Translations under genes and position numbers: made by a program | Shown here: piece after piece, positions 16,438-24,889 of the stretch | Layout of the letters: the number at the start of each line of letters is the position of its first letter | Position numbering within the stretch: position 1 is the first letter of the stretch | Notes under the pieces: generated by a model | Seen by the model: only the letters and a program-made list of their open reading frames with translations | The model's database searches: none | What the model was told of the DNA's origin: nothing | Source of the DNA: WHSW01 sp963722175 | GTDB lineage: Bacteria > Actinomycetota > Thermoleophilia > Solirubrobacterales > 70-9 | Assembly (NCBI GenBank): GCA_963722175.1 | Contig: CAVRKA010000004.1 | Coordinates: 682,001-746,000 of the forward strand | Direction of reading: 5' to 3' | DNA length: 64,000 bases

Positions 16438-18287
16438 GCCGGCACCTCCCGCGGAGTGCTCGCGCGCGGCGCGGGCGCCTGGTCGCGTCGGGGCCGGTCG
16501 TCCTCGGGCTTCGCGATCCGGTTCAGGACCCAGCCCAGCAGCAGGAGGAGGCCGAGCACGATCGCGGCGACGACCGAGTAGGCGATCCCGGCGAGGTAGC
16601 CGGGGACGTCCGACTTCAGCTCGCGCTGGAGGATCTCGGTCTCGTCGACGAACGGGCGCTCGAAGCTGGCTGTCGCCGGCACCGCCGGGGCCGGGATCTC
16701 GGTGTCCTCGGGCATGTAGACCGGGACACCGGCGACGTAGTTGTCGCGCTGCAGGCGGATGAGCGTCTTCCAGGTCCCGTGCACGGGGACCGGCTCGGTC
16801 GTCTCGTACACGCCCGGCGAGACCCGCTCGAGCTGATCGACGACCAGGCCGCCGCCCTGCCAGGCGATCGCCTGCACCCAGTAGGCGTCGTCGCCGATCG
16901 TCGCGGGGTCGAGGCGGACGGTCGCGTTGACGGTCCGCTCGGGCCCGGATGTGACCTCGTCGAGGTCGATCTGGGCGCTCCAGCCCCGCGGCGTCTGGTC
17001 GCCGACGTTGAGGCCGACGACGGCGACGATCGCGGCCGTCGCGAGCGCCGCGGGCACGATCGCGGGGGTGGGGAACCGCGGCCGGCGGTCGCCCGCCGCG
17101 GCGAAGCAGCCGCCGAGGTATGCGCCGACCAGCCCGGCGGCGATCGCGGTGACCAGCGTCGGCAGGATCGCCTCGGAGATCAGGCTCTGCGGCCACGGGA
17201 CCGGCATCCAGATGTGCGACCAGGCGTACTCGGCGAAGAAGCCGACCGTGCCGATCAGCACGCCCGACAGCGCGCCGAACGTGTAGATGCGCCGGGTCGA
17301 GACGACCAGCGCGAGGCCCTCCACGCAGAGCGCCTCGGCGAGGTAGAGCGGGAAGTGCGGCATCGTCTGGTCGAAGCCCTCGCCGACGATCAGCGCGATC
17401 GCGCCGCGAACGGCGATGAAGAACACGGCCGCGCCGAGCGCCGCGCCGCGGCCGATCCAGATTCGCGCCGCGACCAGGGAGACGCCGGCGGCAAACGCCA
17501 GCATGATCGGCTCCAGCACGAGCTGGAACTGCGGGACCCCGAAGTCGAACTCGGCCTGGAAGGTGGACAGCCCGATCAGCAGGCCGCCCATCGCGAAGAA
17601 GCGCCGGCCCGCGGCGAGGCGGGCGACGATCCGGTCGATGAGCCCGCGGTCGGGGGCGTCCTCGGCGACCTCCTCGCCGCGCCCTTCCACGATCAGGATC
17701 GCGCTCCCGATCAGGGTCAGGCCGGCGCCCCCGATCAGCATCAGATGGGTCGGGCCCCAGAGGGTGACGTCCTGGCCGAAGATCCGGTGCCAGACGTCGT
17801 CGAGCGGGAACCCGATCAGCGCGAAGGCCGACGACGCCATCATCGCGACGCCGCCGAGCGGCGCGTACCAGTCGCCGGAGATCCGGATCGAGCGCTCCGA
17901 AGGCTTGCCGTCAGGGAGCACGATCGCCAGGAAGCCGGCAGCGAAGATCCCGTAGAGCCCGAAGAGGATCAGGTAGTGGGCTGGGTTGGCGAGCGGGCCG
18001 GCGTCGCGGCCGTCGTCGATGTGCAGCGAGATGTCCCAGTACATCCCGAGCAGGGCGACGAGCAGCGAGCCGGCGGCGATCAGCGAGGGCAGCGCAGCCC
18101 AGGGGGCGAAGCCTGTGTCGCGCGCGGCGAAGTCGGAGACGCGGCGGAGCAGCGTCGTGCGGCCGGTGCGGTGGGCCCAGCCGAGCCAGAGGAGGGCGAC
18201 GGTTGCGATCAGCGCGCCACCGGTGGCGATAAAGACCTGGTCGAGTGCGGCGCCCGCGGCGGGGGCGCTATCGGTTGTGTTCATCAC
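16434..18287 (-). CDS. Large multi-pass membrane protein with extracytoplasmic beta domain
   Basis: 617 residues, ATG with AGGAG about 7 nt upstream. Residues about 15-430 hold some 11 or 12 membrane segments with conserved-looking loops (YWDISLHIDDGRD, NPAHYLI, LWGPTHLMLIGG, EFDFGVPQFQ, HFPLYLAEA). Then an extracytoplasmic beta-rich domain (SGPERTVNATVRLDPATIGDDAYWVQAIAW-like region, GTWKTLIRLQRDN) resembles FixH/YtkA or CopC-type folds, and a final membrane span precedes a charged tail. His and Asp in membrane loops could bind metal. A role in copper handling or oxidase assembly is only a guess. The promoter region is AT-rich with inverted repeats. Confidence 0.6.
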   Translation of the reverse strand: MMNTTDSAPAAGAALDQVFIATGGALIATVALLWLGWAHRTGRTTLLRRVSDFAARDTGFAPWAALPSLIAAGSLLVALLGMYWDISLHIDDGRDAGPLANPAHYLILFGLYGIFAAGFLAIVLPDGKPSERSIRISGDWYAPLGGVAMMASSAFALIGFPLDDVWHRIFGQDVTLWGPTHLMLIGGAGLTLIGSAILIVEGRGEEVAEDAPDRGLIDRIVARLAAGRRFFAMGGLLIGLSTFQAEFDFGVPQFQLVLEPIMLAFAAGVSLVAARIWIGRGAALGAAVFFIAVRGAIALIVGEGFDQTMPHFPLYLAEALCVEGLALVVSTRRIYTFGALSGVLIGTVGFFAEYAWSHIWMPVPWPQSLISEAILPTLVTAIAAGLVGAYLGGCFAAAGDRRPRFPTPAIVPAALATAAIVAVVGLNVGDQTPRGWSAQIDLDEVTSGPERTVNATVRLDPATIGDDAYWVQAIAWQGGGLVVDQLERVSPGVYETTEPVPVHGTWKTLIRLQRDNYVAGVPVYMPEDTEIPAPAVPATASFERPFVDETEILQRELKSDVPGYLAGIAYSVVAAIVLGLLLLLGWVLNRIAKPEDDRPRRDQAPAPRASTPREVPA

Positions 18288-18309
18288 AGCTCCTGTTTGA
18301 CATCGGCCA

Positions 18310-18337
18310 ATGTAACACCAACTGATGTAATGGTTAC
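18310..18337. promoter_or_regulatory. Operator-like inverted and direct repeats upstream of the membrane protein
   Basis: GTAAC (18312-18316) and GTTAC (18333-18337) form an inverted repeat with a 16-bp spacer. ATGTAA also occurs twice, 15 bp apart (18310-18315 and 18325-18330). The patch is AT-rich compared with its surroundings and sits between the divergent membrane-protein and carboxylase genes, as a binding site for a regulator would. Confidence 0.4.
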
Positions 18338-18397
18338 CGTGAACCTCGTCACTTAAACGTCATACCCGCCACGCCGCCCGCAGATCGGGCGACGCAC

Positions 18398-18403
18398 TAA
18401 CCT
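18398..18403 (+). promoter_or_regulatory. Candidate -10 box (TAACCT) for leaderless carboxylase gene
   Basis: TAACCT lies 8 nt before the ATG at 18412. Box, spacer and start closely match those of treT at 1592-1608, as if both used one promoter design without a leader. Confidence 0.45.
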
Positions 18404-18411
18404 GCCGCGCG

Positions 18412-20196
18412 ATGTTCGAGAAGGTCCTGGTCGCGAACCGGGGTGAGATCGCGATCCGGGTCATGCGGGCGCTCAAGGAGATGGGGATCGCTTCGGTCGG
18501 CGTCTACTCGGAGGCGGACCGCGACACGCCGCACGTGCGTGAGGCCGACGAGGCCTTCCTGCTCGGCCCGCCGACTCCCGCCGAGAGCTACCTGAACATC
18601 GAGAAGATCATCGAGGTTGCGCGACAGGCCGGCGCCGAGGCCATCCACCCCGGATACGGATTCCTGGCCGAGAACGCCACCTTCGCCAAGGCGCTCGAGG
18701 AGGCCGGGATCGTCTTCATCGGCCCCCCCGCCGCGGCGATCGAGGCGATGGGCTCGAAGACCAGGGCGCGCGAGATCATGCAGGAGGCCGGCGTGCCGAT
18801 CGTTCCCGGGTCGACCGAGCCGTCGCCCGACGTCAAGGCTGCTCGCAAGGTCGCCGATGAGATCGGCTACCCCGTCGCCTGCAAGGCGGCGGGAGGCGGC
18901 GGCGGCAAGGGCTTCCGGGTCGCTCAGACGCCCGACGACCTCGAGGAGGCGTTCGAGGGCGCGGCGCGCGAGGGTGAGAAGTTCTTCTCCGACGACCGGG
19001 TCTACCTGGAGCGCTACCTCGAGGACCCACGTCACGTCGAGGTCCAGGTGCTCGCCGACTCGCACGGCAACGTGATCCACCTCGGCGAGCGCGACTGCTC
19101 GATCCAGCGCCGCCACCAGAAGCTGATCGAGGAGGCGCCGGGCCCGCACGTCGACGACGAGATGCGCGAGCGGATCGGCAAGATCGCCACCGACGCCGCC
19201 CTTGCCGTCGACTACCGGGGCGCCGGCACGGTCGAGGGGATGCAGGTGGGCGAGGACTACTTCTTCCTCGAGATGAACACCCGGGTCCAGGTCGAGCACT
19301 GCGTCACCGAGATGGTCACCGGCTTCGACATCGTCCGCGAGCAGGTGCGGATCGCCGCCGGCGAGGAGCTCTCGATCTCCCAGGACGAGGTCGAGCTGCG
19401 CGGGCACTCGATCGAGTGCCGGATCAACGCCGAAGCGGCGCACAAGAACTTCGCCCCCGCACCGGGGAAGATCGACCACTACGTCGAGCCGGCTGGCCCG
19501 GGCGTGCGGGTCGACTCCGGGCTCGAGGCAGGATCCGAGGTGACGCCCCTCTACGACCCGATGGTCGCGAAGCTGATCGTCTGGGACAACGACCGCGAGC
19601 GGGCGACCGCGCGCATGCTGCGGGCGCTGGGCGAGTACGAGATCGAGCCGCTGACGACGCTGATCCCATTCCACAAGGCGATCCTGGCGACCGAGCAGTG
19701 GGCCAACGGGGAGACCTGCCGCGACCTGACCGAGGACAAGAAGTGGCTCAAGTCATTACAGCCTCAGCCTGCCACCGACCCTGCCGCCCCCGGACGCGAA
19801 GCGGAGGAGGCGGCAGGCAGTGATTCGGTCGAGCGTGACTACACGGTCGAGGTCGACGGCCGGCTCCACAAGGTGAAGGTGATCGGCGCGGCGGTGCCGG
19901 CTGGCAACTCGGCCCCTGCGGCGGGCGCGCGCCGACCGCCGAAGCGCGAGCGCTCCGGTGGCGCCGGGGGCGGCGGGGCCGGGGGACCGGCGCTGATCTC
20001 GCCGCTCCAGGGCACCGTGCTCAAGGTCGCGGTCGAGAAGGGCGCCGAGGTGGCGGAGGGCGACCTGATCTGCGTGATCGAGGCGATGAAGATGGAGAAC
20101 GAGATCACCGCCCATGTGGCCGGCAAGGTCACCGAGCTGAAGGTCAGCGAGGGCACCGCGATCAACTCCGGCGACGCGATCGCCAAGATCGAATGA
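18412..20196 (+). CDS. accA: Acyl-CoA carboxylase alpha subunit (biotin carboxylase + biotin carrier)
   Basis: 594 residues. Residues 1-450 are biotin carboxylase: VLVANRGEIAIRV, HPGYGFLAEN, a Gly-rich ATP loop (AAGGGGGKGF), FLEMNTRVQVEH and the C-terminal ECRINAE. Residues 520-594 are the biotin carrier domain with the AMKM site (Lys560). Together they carboxylate biotin for an acetyl- or propionyl-CoA carboxylase. The beta (transferase) subunit is not in this window. Residues 457-469 of the linker are encoded by a copy of the dispersed hairpin repeat (DPAAPGREAEEAAG), and a Gly/Ala-rich stretch follows. Symbol given in the actinobacterial sense (AccA3-like). Confidence 0.92.
   Translation: MFEKVLVANRGEIAIRVMRALKEMGIASVGVYSEADRDTPHVREADEAFLLGPPTPAESYLNIEKIIEVARQAGAEAIHPGYGFLAENATFAKALEEAGIVFIGPPAAAIEAMGSKTRAREIMQEAGVPIVPGSTEPSPDVKAARKVADEIGYPVACKAAGGGGGKGFRVAQTPDDLEEAFEGAAREGEKFFSDDRVYLERYLEDPRHVEVQVLADSHGNVIHLGERDCSIQRRHQKLIEEAPGPHVDDEMRERIGKIATDAALAVDYRGAGTVEGMQVGEDYFFLEMNTRVQVEHCVTEMVTGFDIVREQVRIAAGEELSISQDEVELRGHSIECRINAEAAHKNFAPAPGKIDHYVEPAGPGVRVDSGLEAGSEVTPLYDPMVAKLIVWDNDRERATARMLRALGEYEIEPLTTLIPFHKAILATEQWANGETCRDLTEDKKWLKSLQPQPATDPAAPGREAEEAAGSDSVERDYTVEVDGRLHKVKVIGAAVPAGNSAPAAGARRPPKRERSGGAGGGGAGGPALISPLQGTVLKVAVEKGAEVAEGDLICVIEAMKMENEITAHVAGKVTELKVSEGTAINSGDAIAKIE
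19780..19817 (+). repeat. GCGAAGC hairpin repeat, copy 2 (inside a coding region)
   Basis: Perfect 9-bp outer arms CCTGCCGCC (19780-19788) and GGCGGCAGG (19809-19817) enclose CCCGGA, the mini-hairpin CGC-GAA-GCG (19795-19803) and GAGGA. The element is in frame and encodes part of the linker between the carboxylase and biotin carrier domains. Confidence 0.9.
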
Positions 20197-21074
20197 GCGA
20201 TCTGCCGCTGCCGCCTGGGAAGGTGCCGTTGCGGCGAAAGGGAAGCTGGCGCAAGCAGTGGCGCTACCTGGGCGCGTTCAGTGACGAGCTGCTGCTGTGC
20301 GCGGCCCGGGTCCAGGTCGGCCCGGCGGGCCAGACGTTCTGGGCGATCTGGGACCGCGAGCGTGGCGAGCTCCACGAGCGCACGAGGATGGTCGCCCCGC
20401 GGATCGCCCGCGGCGAGGTCTGGACCGAGCTCGCCGAGGGTGAGCACACCGGCCGGATCGACTGGGCGCCGGAGGAGGGCGGCACCATGGTCCGGATCGA
20501 GGCGGCGCCGAAGGACGAGGAGCAAGAGCAGATCCGCGCCTTCCTGCACGCCGGTGAGGGCCAGTGGCACCAGGCCGTCTGCCCGACGGGCGAGGACGAC
20601 GGCTACGTCTGGACCCGCAAGCGCCCGGTCGCGGTCGAGTGCGACGTGCGGATCGGCGAGCGGCGGATCCGTTGCGAGGCGCGCGGGGTCGAGGACGAGT
20701 CCTGCGGCTATCACCCCCATCACACGGTCTGGGACTGGTCGGCCGGGGTCGGCGAGACCACCGACGGCCGCAGCGTCGCCTGGAACCTGGTCAGCGGGAT
20801 CAACGACCCGCCTCAGGGCTCCGAGCGGGCGATCTGGGTCGATGGCGAGCCGCGGGAGCCCGGGCCGTCGACGTTCGTCGATCTCGACGCGATCGAGGTC
20901 GACGGGGCGCGGCTCGAGTTCACGGCCGAGGCCGAGCGGAGCAAGGAGGAGTCGAGGCCCTGGGCCAAGTACTCCTATCGCCAGCCGTTCGGGACCTTCA
21001 GGGGGACCCTCCCGGGCGGGTTGGAGCTCGCCGGCGGCCTCGGCGTGATGGAGCACCACGACGCCCACTGGTAG
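20193..21074 (+). CDS. DUF2804-like protein
   Basis: 293 residues, ATG overlapping the carboxylase stop by 4 bp. A beta-rich protein with many Trp, without signal peptide or membrane segment. Features include WRYLGAFSDELLLCAARV, YHPHHTVWDWSAGVG and WAKYSYRQPFGTFRG near the end, which I associate with the DUF2804 family of lipocalin-like folds. The coupling to the carboxylase gene suggests a lipid-related role, but no function is established. Confidence 0.6.
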   Translation: MSDLPLPPGKVPLRRKGSWRKQWRYLGAFSDELLLCAARVQVGPAGQTFWAIWDRERGELHERTRMVAPRIARGEVWTELAEGEHTGRIDWAPEEGGTMVRIEAAPKDEEQEQIRAFLHAGEGQWHQAVCPTGEDDGYVWTRKRPVAVECDVRIGERRIRCEARGVEDESCGYHPHHTVWDWSAGVGETTDGRSVAWNLVSGINDPPQGSERAIWVDGEPREPGPSTFVDLDAIEVDGARLEFTAEAERSKEESRPWAKYSYRQPFGTFRGTLPGGLELAGGLGVMEHHDAHW

Positions 21075-21089
21075 GGGAGTTCGCGCGGC

Positions 21090-21716
21090 TCAGGGGTAGA
21101 CCGACTCCACCTGCCACCGCCACGGCGGCTCCTCGTTCGCGGCCCACTCGTACTGGTTGCGCCCGTCGAGCGTCTCGAGCGGGACGAGCGCGGGCACCGC
21201 GTCGTCAAGGAGCGGGGTCGAGGCGAGCGCGGCGACCTCGGCGGAGCTCGCCTCGCGGACGATCCGCTCCCAGCCGACCGTCGGCCGGTAGAGCCAGTAG
21301 GTGATCTCGGCGACTCCGGCGGACCGGCGACGGTCGTCGACGGCGACGAAGCCGGTCACCCGGCGGTTCGAGGCGGTGTGACCGGGGTCGGGGCCCGGTG
21401 CGGCGCAGCTCGCCGAGCGGCAGTAGCGAAAGTCGACCGGCAGCAGCCCGGAGCGCGCGACGGGCGCCGGGGCGACCGCGCGGACGGCGCCTGCGAGCGG
21501 ACGACCGTAGGCGAGCGTCAGCGGGTCCCGCCAGCAGGGGCCGGGACCGACGGCGGCGCAACGCAGCTTCCTGGCCAGGGTCGAGCCGACCTCGCGCCCG
21601 CTGTGGTCCGAGCCGGCGGCGATCGCGGCGATCGCGGCCGCGAGCAACAGCGCGATCAGGAGCACGAGCCCGGCGTGCTCGACGGTCGCGGCTCCTGCCT
21701 GCGAGCGAGTGCGCAT
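21090..21716 (-). CDS. Secreted protein with TadE-like N-terminus
   Basis: 208 residues, ATG start. The N-terminus has the form of a TadE/pseudopilin leader: a short basic start, GAATVEHAG and a hydrophobic stretch (LVLLIALLLAAAIAAIAAG), with Glu at the fifth or sixth position of the mature segment. The rest is a non-repetitive domain with four Cys (RCAAVGPGPCW, YCRSASCAAP). No other tad pilus genes are in the window. Its role is unknown. Confidence 0.6.
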   Translation of the reverse strand: MRTRSQAGAATVEHAGLVLLIALLLAAAIAAIAAGSDHSGREVGSTLARKLRCAAVGPGPCWRDPLTLAYGRPLAGAVRAVAPAPVARSGLLPVDFRYCRSASCAAPGPDPGHTASNRRVTGFVAVDDRRRSAGVAEITYWLYRPTVGWERIVREASSAEVAALASTPLLDDAVPALVPLETLDGRNQYEWAANEEPPWRWQVESVYP

Positions 21717-21781
21717 CGCCGCCCACGGTAGGCGCCGTCCTGTGTCTCAGGGCGCGACGGGCGTACCGGGTCAGTGACGGG

Positions 21782-22054
21782 TCAGGAAAGGCCCTCGCGG
21801 GCCTCGCGCACCAGGGTGACCGCCTCCGGGAAGACGACTCGGATCGCGTCGCGGACCTGCATCGCCTGCTCGTCGCTGGAGCCGTGCAGCTCGAGCCGCG
21901 CGATCGCGGCGACGGTCATGTCGACCGCGAGCTTGATCGCGTTATCGGCCCAGGCGACCTTCTGGGCGCCCTGCATCTGCTCGGCCATGTCGGCCAGCCG
22001 GGCCCGAAGCTCGTCCGGGTCACCGAAGAGGCCGAAGGGATCGCTTCCTTCCAT
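21782..22054 (-). CDS. Small conserved-looking helical protein
   Basis: 90 residues from ATG 22054. It starts MEGSDPFGLFGDPDELRARL and is mainly amphipathic helix (ADMAEQMQGAQKVAWADNAI, VRDAIRVVFPEAVTLVREA). TATGAT lies 6 nt before the start on its strand. A longer in-frame extension upstream runs across the divergent lipoprotein promoter and lacks helix-like composition. No function recognised. Confidence 0.55.
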   Translation of the reverse strand: MEGSDPFGLFGDPDELRARLADMAEQMQGAQKVAWADNAIKLAVDMTVAAIARLELHGSSDEQAMQVRDAIRVVFPEAVTLVREAREGLS

Positions 22055-22060
22055 GCACCG

Positions 22061-22092
22061 ATCATAGACCGGGACGGTCGGTTCTCTACGCT
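22061..22092. promoter_or_regulatory. Divergent pair of -10-like boxes
   Basis: TATGAT on the minus strand (22066-22061) lies 6 nt before the small-protein ATG, and TACGCT on the plus strand (22087-22092) lies 7 nt before the lipoprotein GTG. Both distances fit leaderless transcripts. Confidence 0.35.
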
Positions 22093-22099
22093 GCCCACC

Positions 22100-22564
22100 G
22101 TGTTGCGCCGCGTCATCCCACTTCTCGCGCTTGCGCTGATCGCCGCCGGCTGCGGGGAGAAGTCCGAGCCCGACCTCTCCGAGATTCCGCCACCGCCGCC
22201 GCCGCGCCCGCCGACGCCTCCGCAGGGCCTGCCGCAGGCGGTGATCGGCGATTGGCGCGGAACGCTGGAGCAGAAGGGCATCCAGCCGTTCCCGATCCGG
22301 GTCACGATCGTCTCGGCGACCGATCCGCACAAGAACGCCGTCTTCTACGGTGGCCAGATCAACTGCTCGGGCACCTGGGCCTACCTCGATGCCGACGGAC
22401 CGCAGGTGCGCTTCCGCGAGCGGATCGACAGCGGGGTGGGCGGTAAGTGCAAGGGCACCGGCACGGTTACCGTCGAGCCGCTTGGCGGGAACGGCCCCGA
22501 CCGGCTCCGCTACCGGTTCACCGGCGGCGGGATCTCCAGTCAGGGAGTTCTGGACAAGGGCTGA
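22100..22564 (+). CDS. Lipoprotein of unknown function
   Basis: 154 residues, GTG start. A signal peptide with lipobox IAAGC (Cys18) is followed by a Pro-rich spacer and a beta-rich domain (VIGDWRGTLEQKG, FPIRVTIVSA, INCSGTWAYL, KCKGTGTVTVEPLG). The repeated G-x-W/G-x-G strands and paired Cys suggest a small lipocalin-like or META-like barrel outside the membrane. No family assigned. Confidence 0.65.
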   Translation: MLRRVIPLLALALIAAGCGEKSEPDLSEIPPPPPPRPPTPPQGLPQAVIGDWRGTLEQKGIQPFPIRVTIVSATDPHKNAVFYGGQINCSGTWAYLDADGPQVRFRERIDSGVGGKCKGTGTVTVEPLGGNGPDRLRYRFTGGGISSQGVLDKG

Positions 22565-22568
22565 GCGG

Positions 22569-23234
22569 TCAGCCGTCGCGGCGCGCGGTCGCGGCCAGCT
22601 CGCCGCCGCGGCGGGCGAGCGCGGCGCCGAGCTCGAGCGGCGCCGAGACGAGCAGGACGATCGGAGCGCCGAGCACGGTGACGACGAGGTCGATCACGAA
22701 TCGCGGCCGGCTGCGAGCGTTGCCGGGACGCAGGCGCCCGGCGCGGAGCTCGCGGGCGAAGTTGGCGTGGAAGGTGAGCCCGTTGAGCAACGTCTGCCAC
22801 ATCCACACGTGGGCGCGGCGCGAAACCGGCGAGCGGGTCCGCTCGAGCGCCTGGCCGTTGTGCCCGGCGAGCAGTTCGAGGCTCGCCGGGGTGTGGATCA
22901 GCCGCCCCGGATAGCGGTCGATCGCGGCCCAGCCGGCCTCGCCGATCCACGCCTGCAGGCTGGTCCGGTTCGGGATCGAGATCGCGCGCCGGCCGGCTTC
23001 GCCGGGACGGCAGACCGCCTCCCACTCGGCGGCCAGGTCGACGGCGCGCTCGCGCTCGACCGCGACGCCGCAGTTCTCGCAGCGGTCGATCACCCGCAGG
23101 GCGCTCTCGGCGATCGGGATCCCGACGACCTCGGCGCCGGCCGGGGGCAGGGCGATCCAGCCGTAAAGCTGCTGCTCGCAAAGGGGGCAGGGCCCGGGGT
23201 CGGGCCGTTCTCCGTTGCTCGACGACAGTGTCAT
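22569..23234 (-). CDS. Zinc-ribbon protein with C-terminal membrane segment
   Basis: 221 residues. The N-terminus carries two CxxC pairs (CPLCEQQ and CENCGVA) about 35 residues apart, a zinc ribbon. The middle contains WMWQTLLNGLTFHANFA, and residues about 175-205 are a hydrophobic membrane segment (VIDLVVTVLGAPIVLLVSAPLELG). The layout resembles methyltransferase-associated ribbon proteins, but no catalytic domain is present. Function unknown. Confidence 0.55.
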   Translation of the reverse strand: MTLSSSNGERPDPGPCPLCEQQLYGWIALPPAGAEVVGIPIAESALRVIDRCENCGVAVERERAVDLAAEWEAVCRPGEAGRRAISIPNRTSLQAWIGEAGWAAIDRYPGRLIHTPASLELLAGHNGQALERTRSPVSRRAHVWMWQTLLNGLTFHANFARELRAGRLRPGNARSRPRFVIDLVVTVLGAPIVLLVSAPLELGAALARRGGELAATARRDG

Positions 23235-23272
23235 GGACGCCGCAGGTTAGGGACCCGGATATCGTTCGCCCC

Positions 23273-23719
23273 ATGCAGCTGCGCGAGATCATGACCGCGG
23301 GCGTGGTCACCGCGGGCCCCGATACCGACGTGCTCGCCGTCGCCCAGTTGATGCGCGACCACTCGGTCGGCTCGGTGGTGATCTGCGACGCGGAGGGCGA
23401 GCCGGCAGCGATGGTCACCGACCGCGACCTGACCGTGCGCGCGCTTGCCGAGGAGCGTCCCGCCGGCGAGCCGGTCGCCGAGCACTGCTCGCGTCCGCTG
23501 GTCACCGGCGATCCCGAGATGGACCTCGAGGAAGCCGCCGCGCTGATGGTCCAGCACCGGGTCCGACGCCTGCCCGTGGTCGAGGACGAGCGCCTGGTCG
23601 GGATCGTCACCCTCGACGACATCGCGGTCCGCACCGGCAACCTCGAGGTTGCGCAGCGGATGACCCAGGAAGTGATCGAGGGCGCGTTGCCCGGCTTCTT
23701 CTTCCACGAGCGCGGCTGA
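23273..23719 (+). CDS. CBS-domain protein
   Basis: 148 residues from ATG 23273 (TATCGT lies 7 nt upstream; a GTG 45 bp earlier would add a non-conserved extension). Two CBS domains fill the protein: REIMTAGVVTAGPDTDVLAVAQLM with SVVICDAEGEPAAMVTDRDL, then LEEAAALMVQHRVRRLPVVE with LVGIVTLDDIA. Stand-alone CBS pairs bind adenine nucleotides and act as energy sensors. The partner is unknown. Confidence 0.88.
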   Translation: MQLREIMTAGVVTAGPDTDVLAVAQLMRDHSVGSVVICDAEGEPAAMVTDRDLTVRALAEERPAGEPVAEHCSRPLVTGDPEMDLEEAAALMVQHRVRRLPVVEDERLVGIVTLDDIAVRTGNLEVAQRMTQEVIEGALPGFFFHERG

Positions 23720-23728
23720 CCCTCGCCG

Positions 23729-23941
23729 GTGCCCTCGACGCCCCAGCAGCTCCGCACCCGCGCCCGCTTCGAGACCCTGATCGGGCTCGGCGCGCCGCTC
23801 TTCGACCTGGTGCTCGCCGCCGGCGACCGGGTCTCGCGGATCGCGGGCCGCAACGACGACTACGTGCCGATCCGTCCCGCGGCCGAGCGGCTCGAGCTCG
23901 AGGCGGCCAGGCGCCGCTCGCCGCGCTCGGGGAGCGGCTGA
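23729..23941 (+). CDS. Small hypothetical protein
   Basis: 70 residues, GTG start 9 bp after the CBS gene. It has a central helix (FETLIGLGAPLFDLVLAAGDRV) and a basic end. No family recognised. It is kept because it fits tightly between two genes on the same strand. Confidence 0.45.
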   Translation: MPSTPQQLRTRARFETLIGLGAPLFDLVLAAGDRVSRIAGRNDDYVPIRPAAERLELEAARRRSPRSGSG

Positions 23942-23954
23942 CGGGCGCTCGCCG

Positions 23955-24821
23955 ATGAATCGCCAGCAGATCCTCGAGCGGGAGCGCGGCGGACAGCGGC
24001 TCGCGGCCTACGCCGCGATCGGCGCCGCGCCGCTGTACATCGTCTCTCTGTTCGGTCTCCGCGGAACCGGGGTCCCGATCACCGGGATGGCGACCGAGCA
24101 GCTGCGCGCGGTCGATCAGGTCGGCGGGCTGGTGATCCTGGCCGCGGTTTTCTCCGCCGCGGGCCTGGCGCTGGTCACGATCCCGCTCTATTACCTGTTC
24201 CGGGCGACCGAAGCCCGCAGCGAGCGGGTCAACTCGGCGATGGTCGGGTTCGTCTTCATCGGACCGCTGCTGCTCGCGGCGCAGACGGTGATCAAGGCGA
24301 TCGCTCAGGTCCAGCTCGCTTCGGACTTCGTCGCCGATTCGGCCCGCGGCGGCGACATCTACACGCTGCTCGACGACCTGATCGACGGGAGCACCCTGAA
24401 CCAGGTCGGCTCGTACCTGATCCTCCCGGCGCTGCTCGCCCTGGTCGTGGCGATGGTCTACGTCCCGCTGAACGCGATGCGGGTCGGCCTGCTGTCGCGG
24501 TTCTTCGCCACGCTCGGGATGGCGCTCTCGGTCTCGCTGGTCCTGATCCAGCCACAGCTCTCGCTGCTCGCGCTGATGATCTGGTTCGGCTGGCTCGGTT
24601 TCTTGATCCTCGACAAGGTGCCGCGCGGCCGCCCGCCCGCCTGGGACGCCGGCGAGGCGATCCCCTGGCCGCGACCCGGCGACGAGCCGCGCCCGGCGGT
24701 CGCCGCCGAGGGGGTCGTGGACGGCGATGCGACCGAGGTCTTCAGCGAGCCCGCGCCTTCCCCGGACCACTCCGCGCGCCGTGAGCGCGCCCGCAAGCGC
24801 AAGCGCAAGCGGCGCCGCTGA
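23955..24821 (+). CDS. Integral membrane protein with basic tail
   Basis: 288 residues, ATG start. About six hydrophobic segments lie between residues 18 and 225 (AAYAAIGAAPLYIVSLFGL, LVILAAVFSAAGLALVTIPLY, MVGFVFIGPLLLAAQ, YLILPALLALVVAMVYVPL, LGMALSVSLVLIQPQLSLLA). A cytoplasmic tail follows and ends in a strongly basic run (RKRKRKRRR). It loosely resembles DUF4386-type proteins, but I would not assign it. Confidence 0.6.
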   Translation: MNRQQILERERGGQRLAAYAAIGAAPLYIVSLFGLRGTGVPITGMATEQLRAVDQVGGLVILAAVFSAAGLALVTIPLYYLFRATEARSERVNSAMVGFVFIGPLLLAAQTVIKAIAQVQLASDFVADSARGGDIYTLLDDLIDGSTLNQVGSYLILPALLALVVAMVYVPLNAMRVGLLSRFFATLGMALSVSLVLIQPQLSLLALMIWFGWLGFLILDKVPRGRPPAWDAGEAIPWPRPGDEPRPAVAAEGVVDGDATEVFSEPAPSPDHSARRERARKRKRKRRR

Positions 24822-24889
24822 CCGTGACTTAGCGGTCGGCATCGGTTAGATTCCCCTGCAACGGACCGCGTCGGCCAGGAGGTGCCTAG

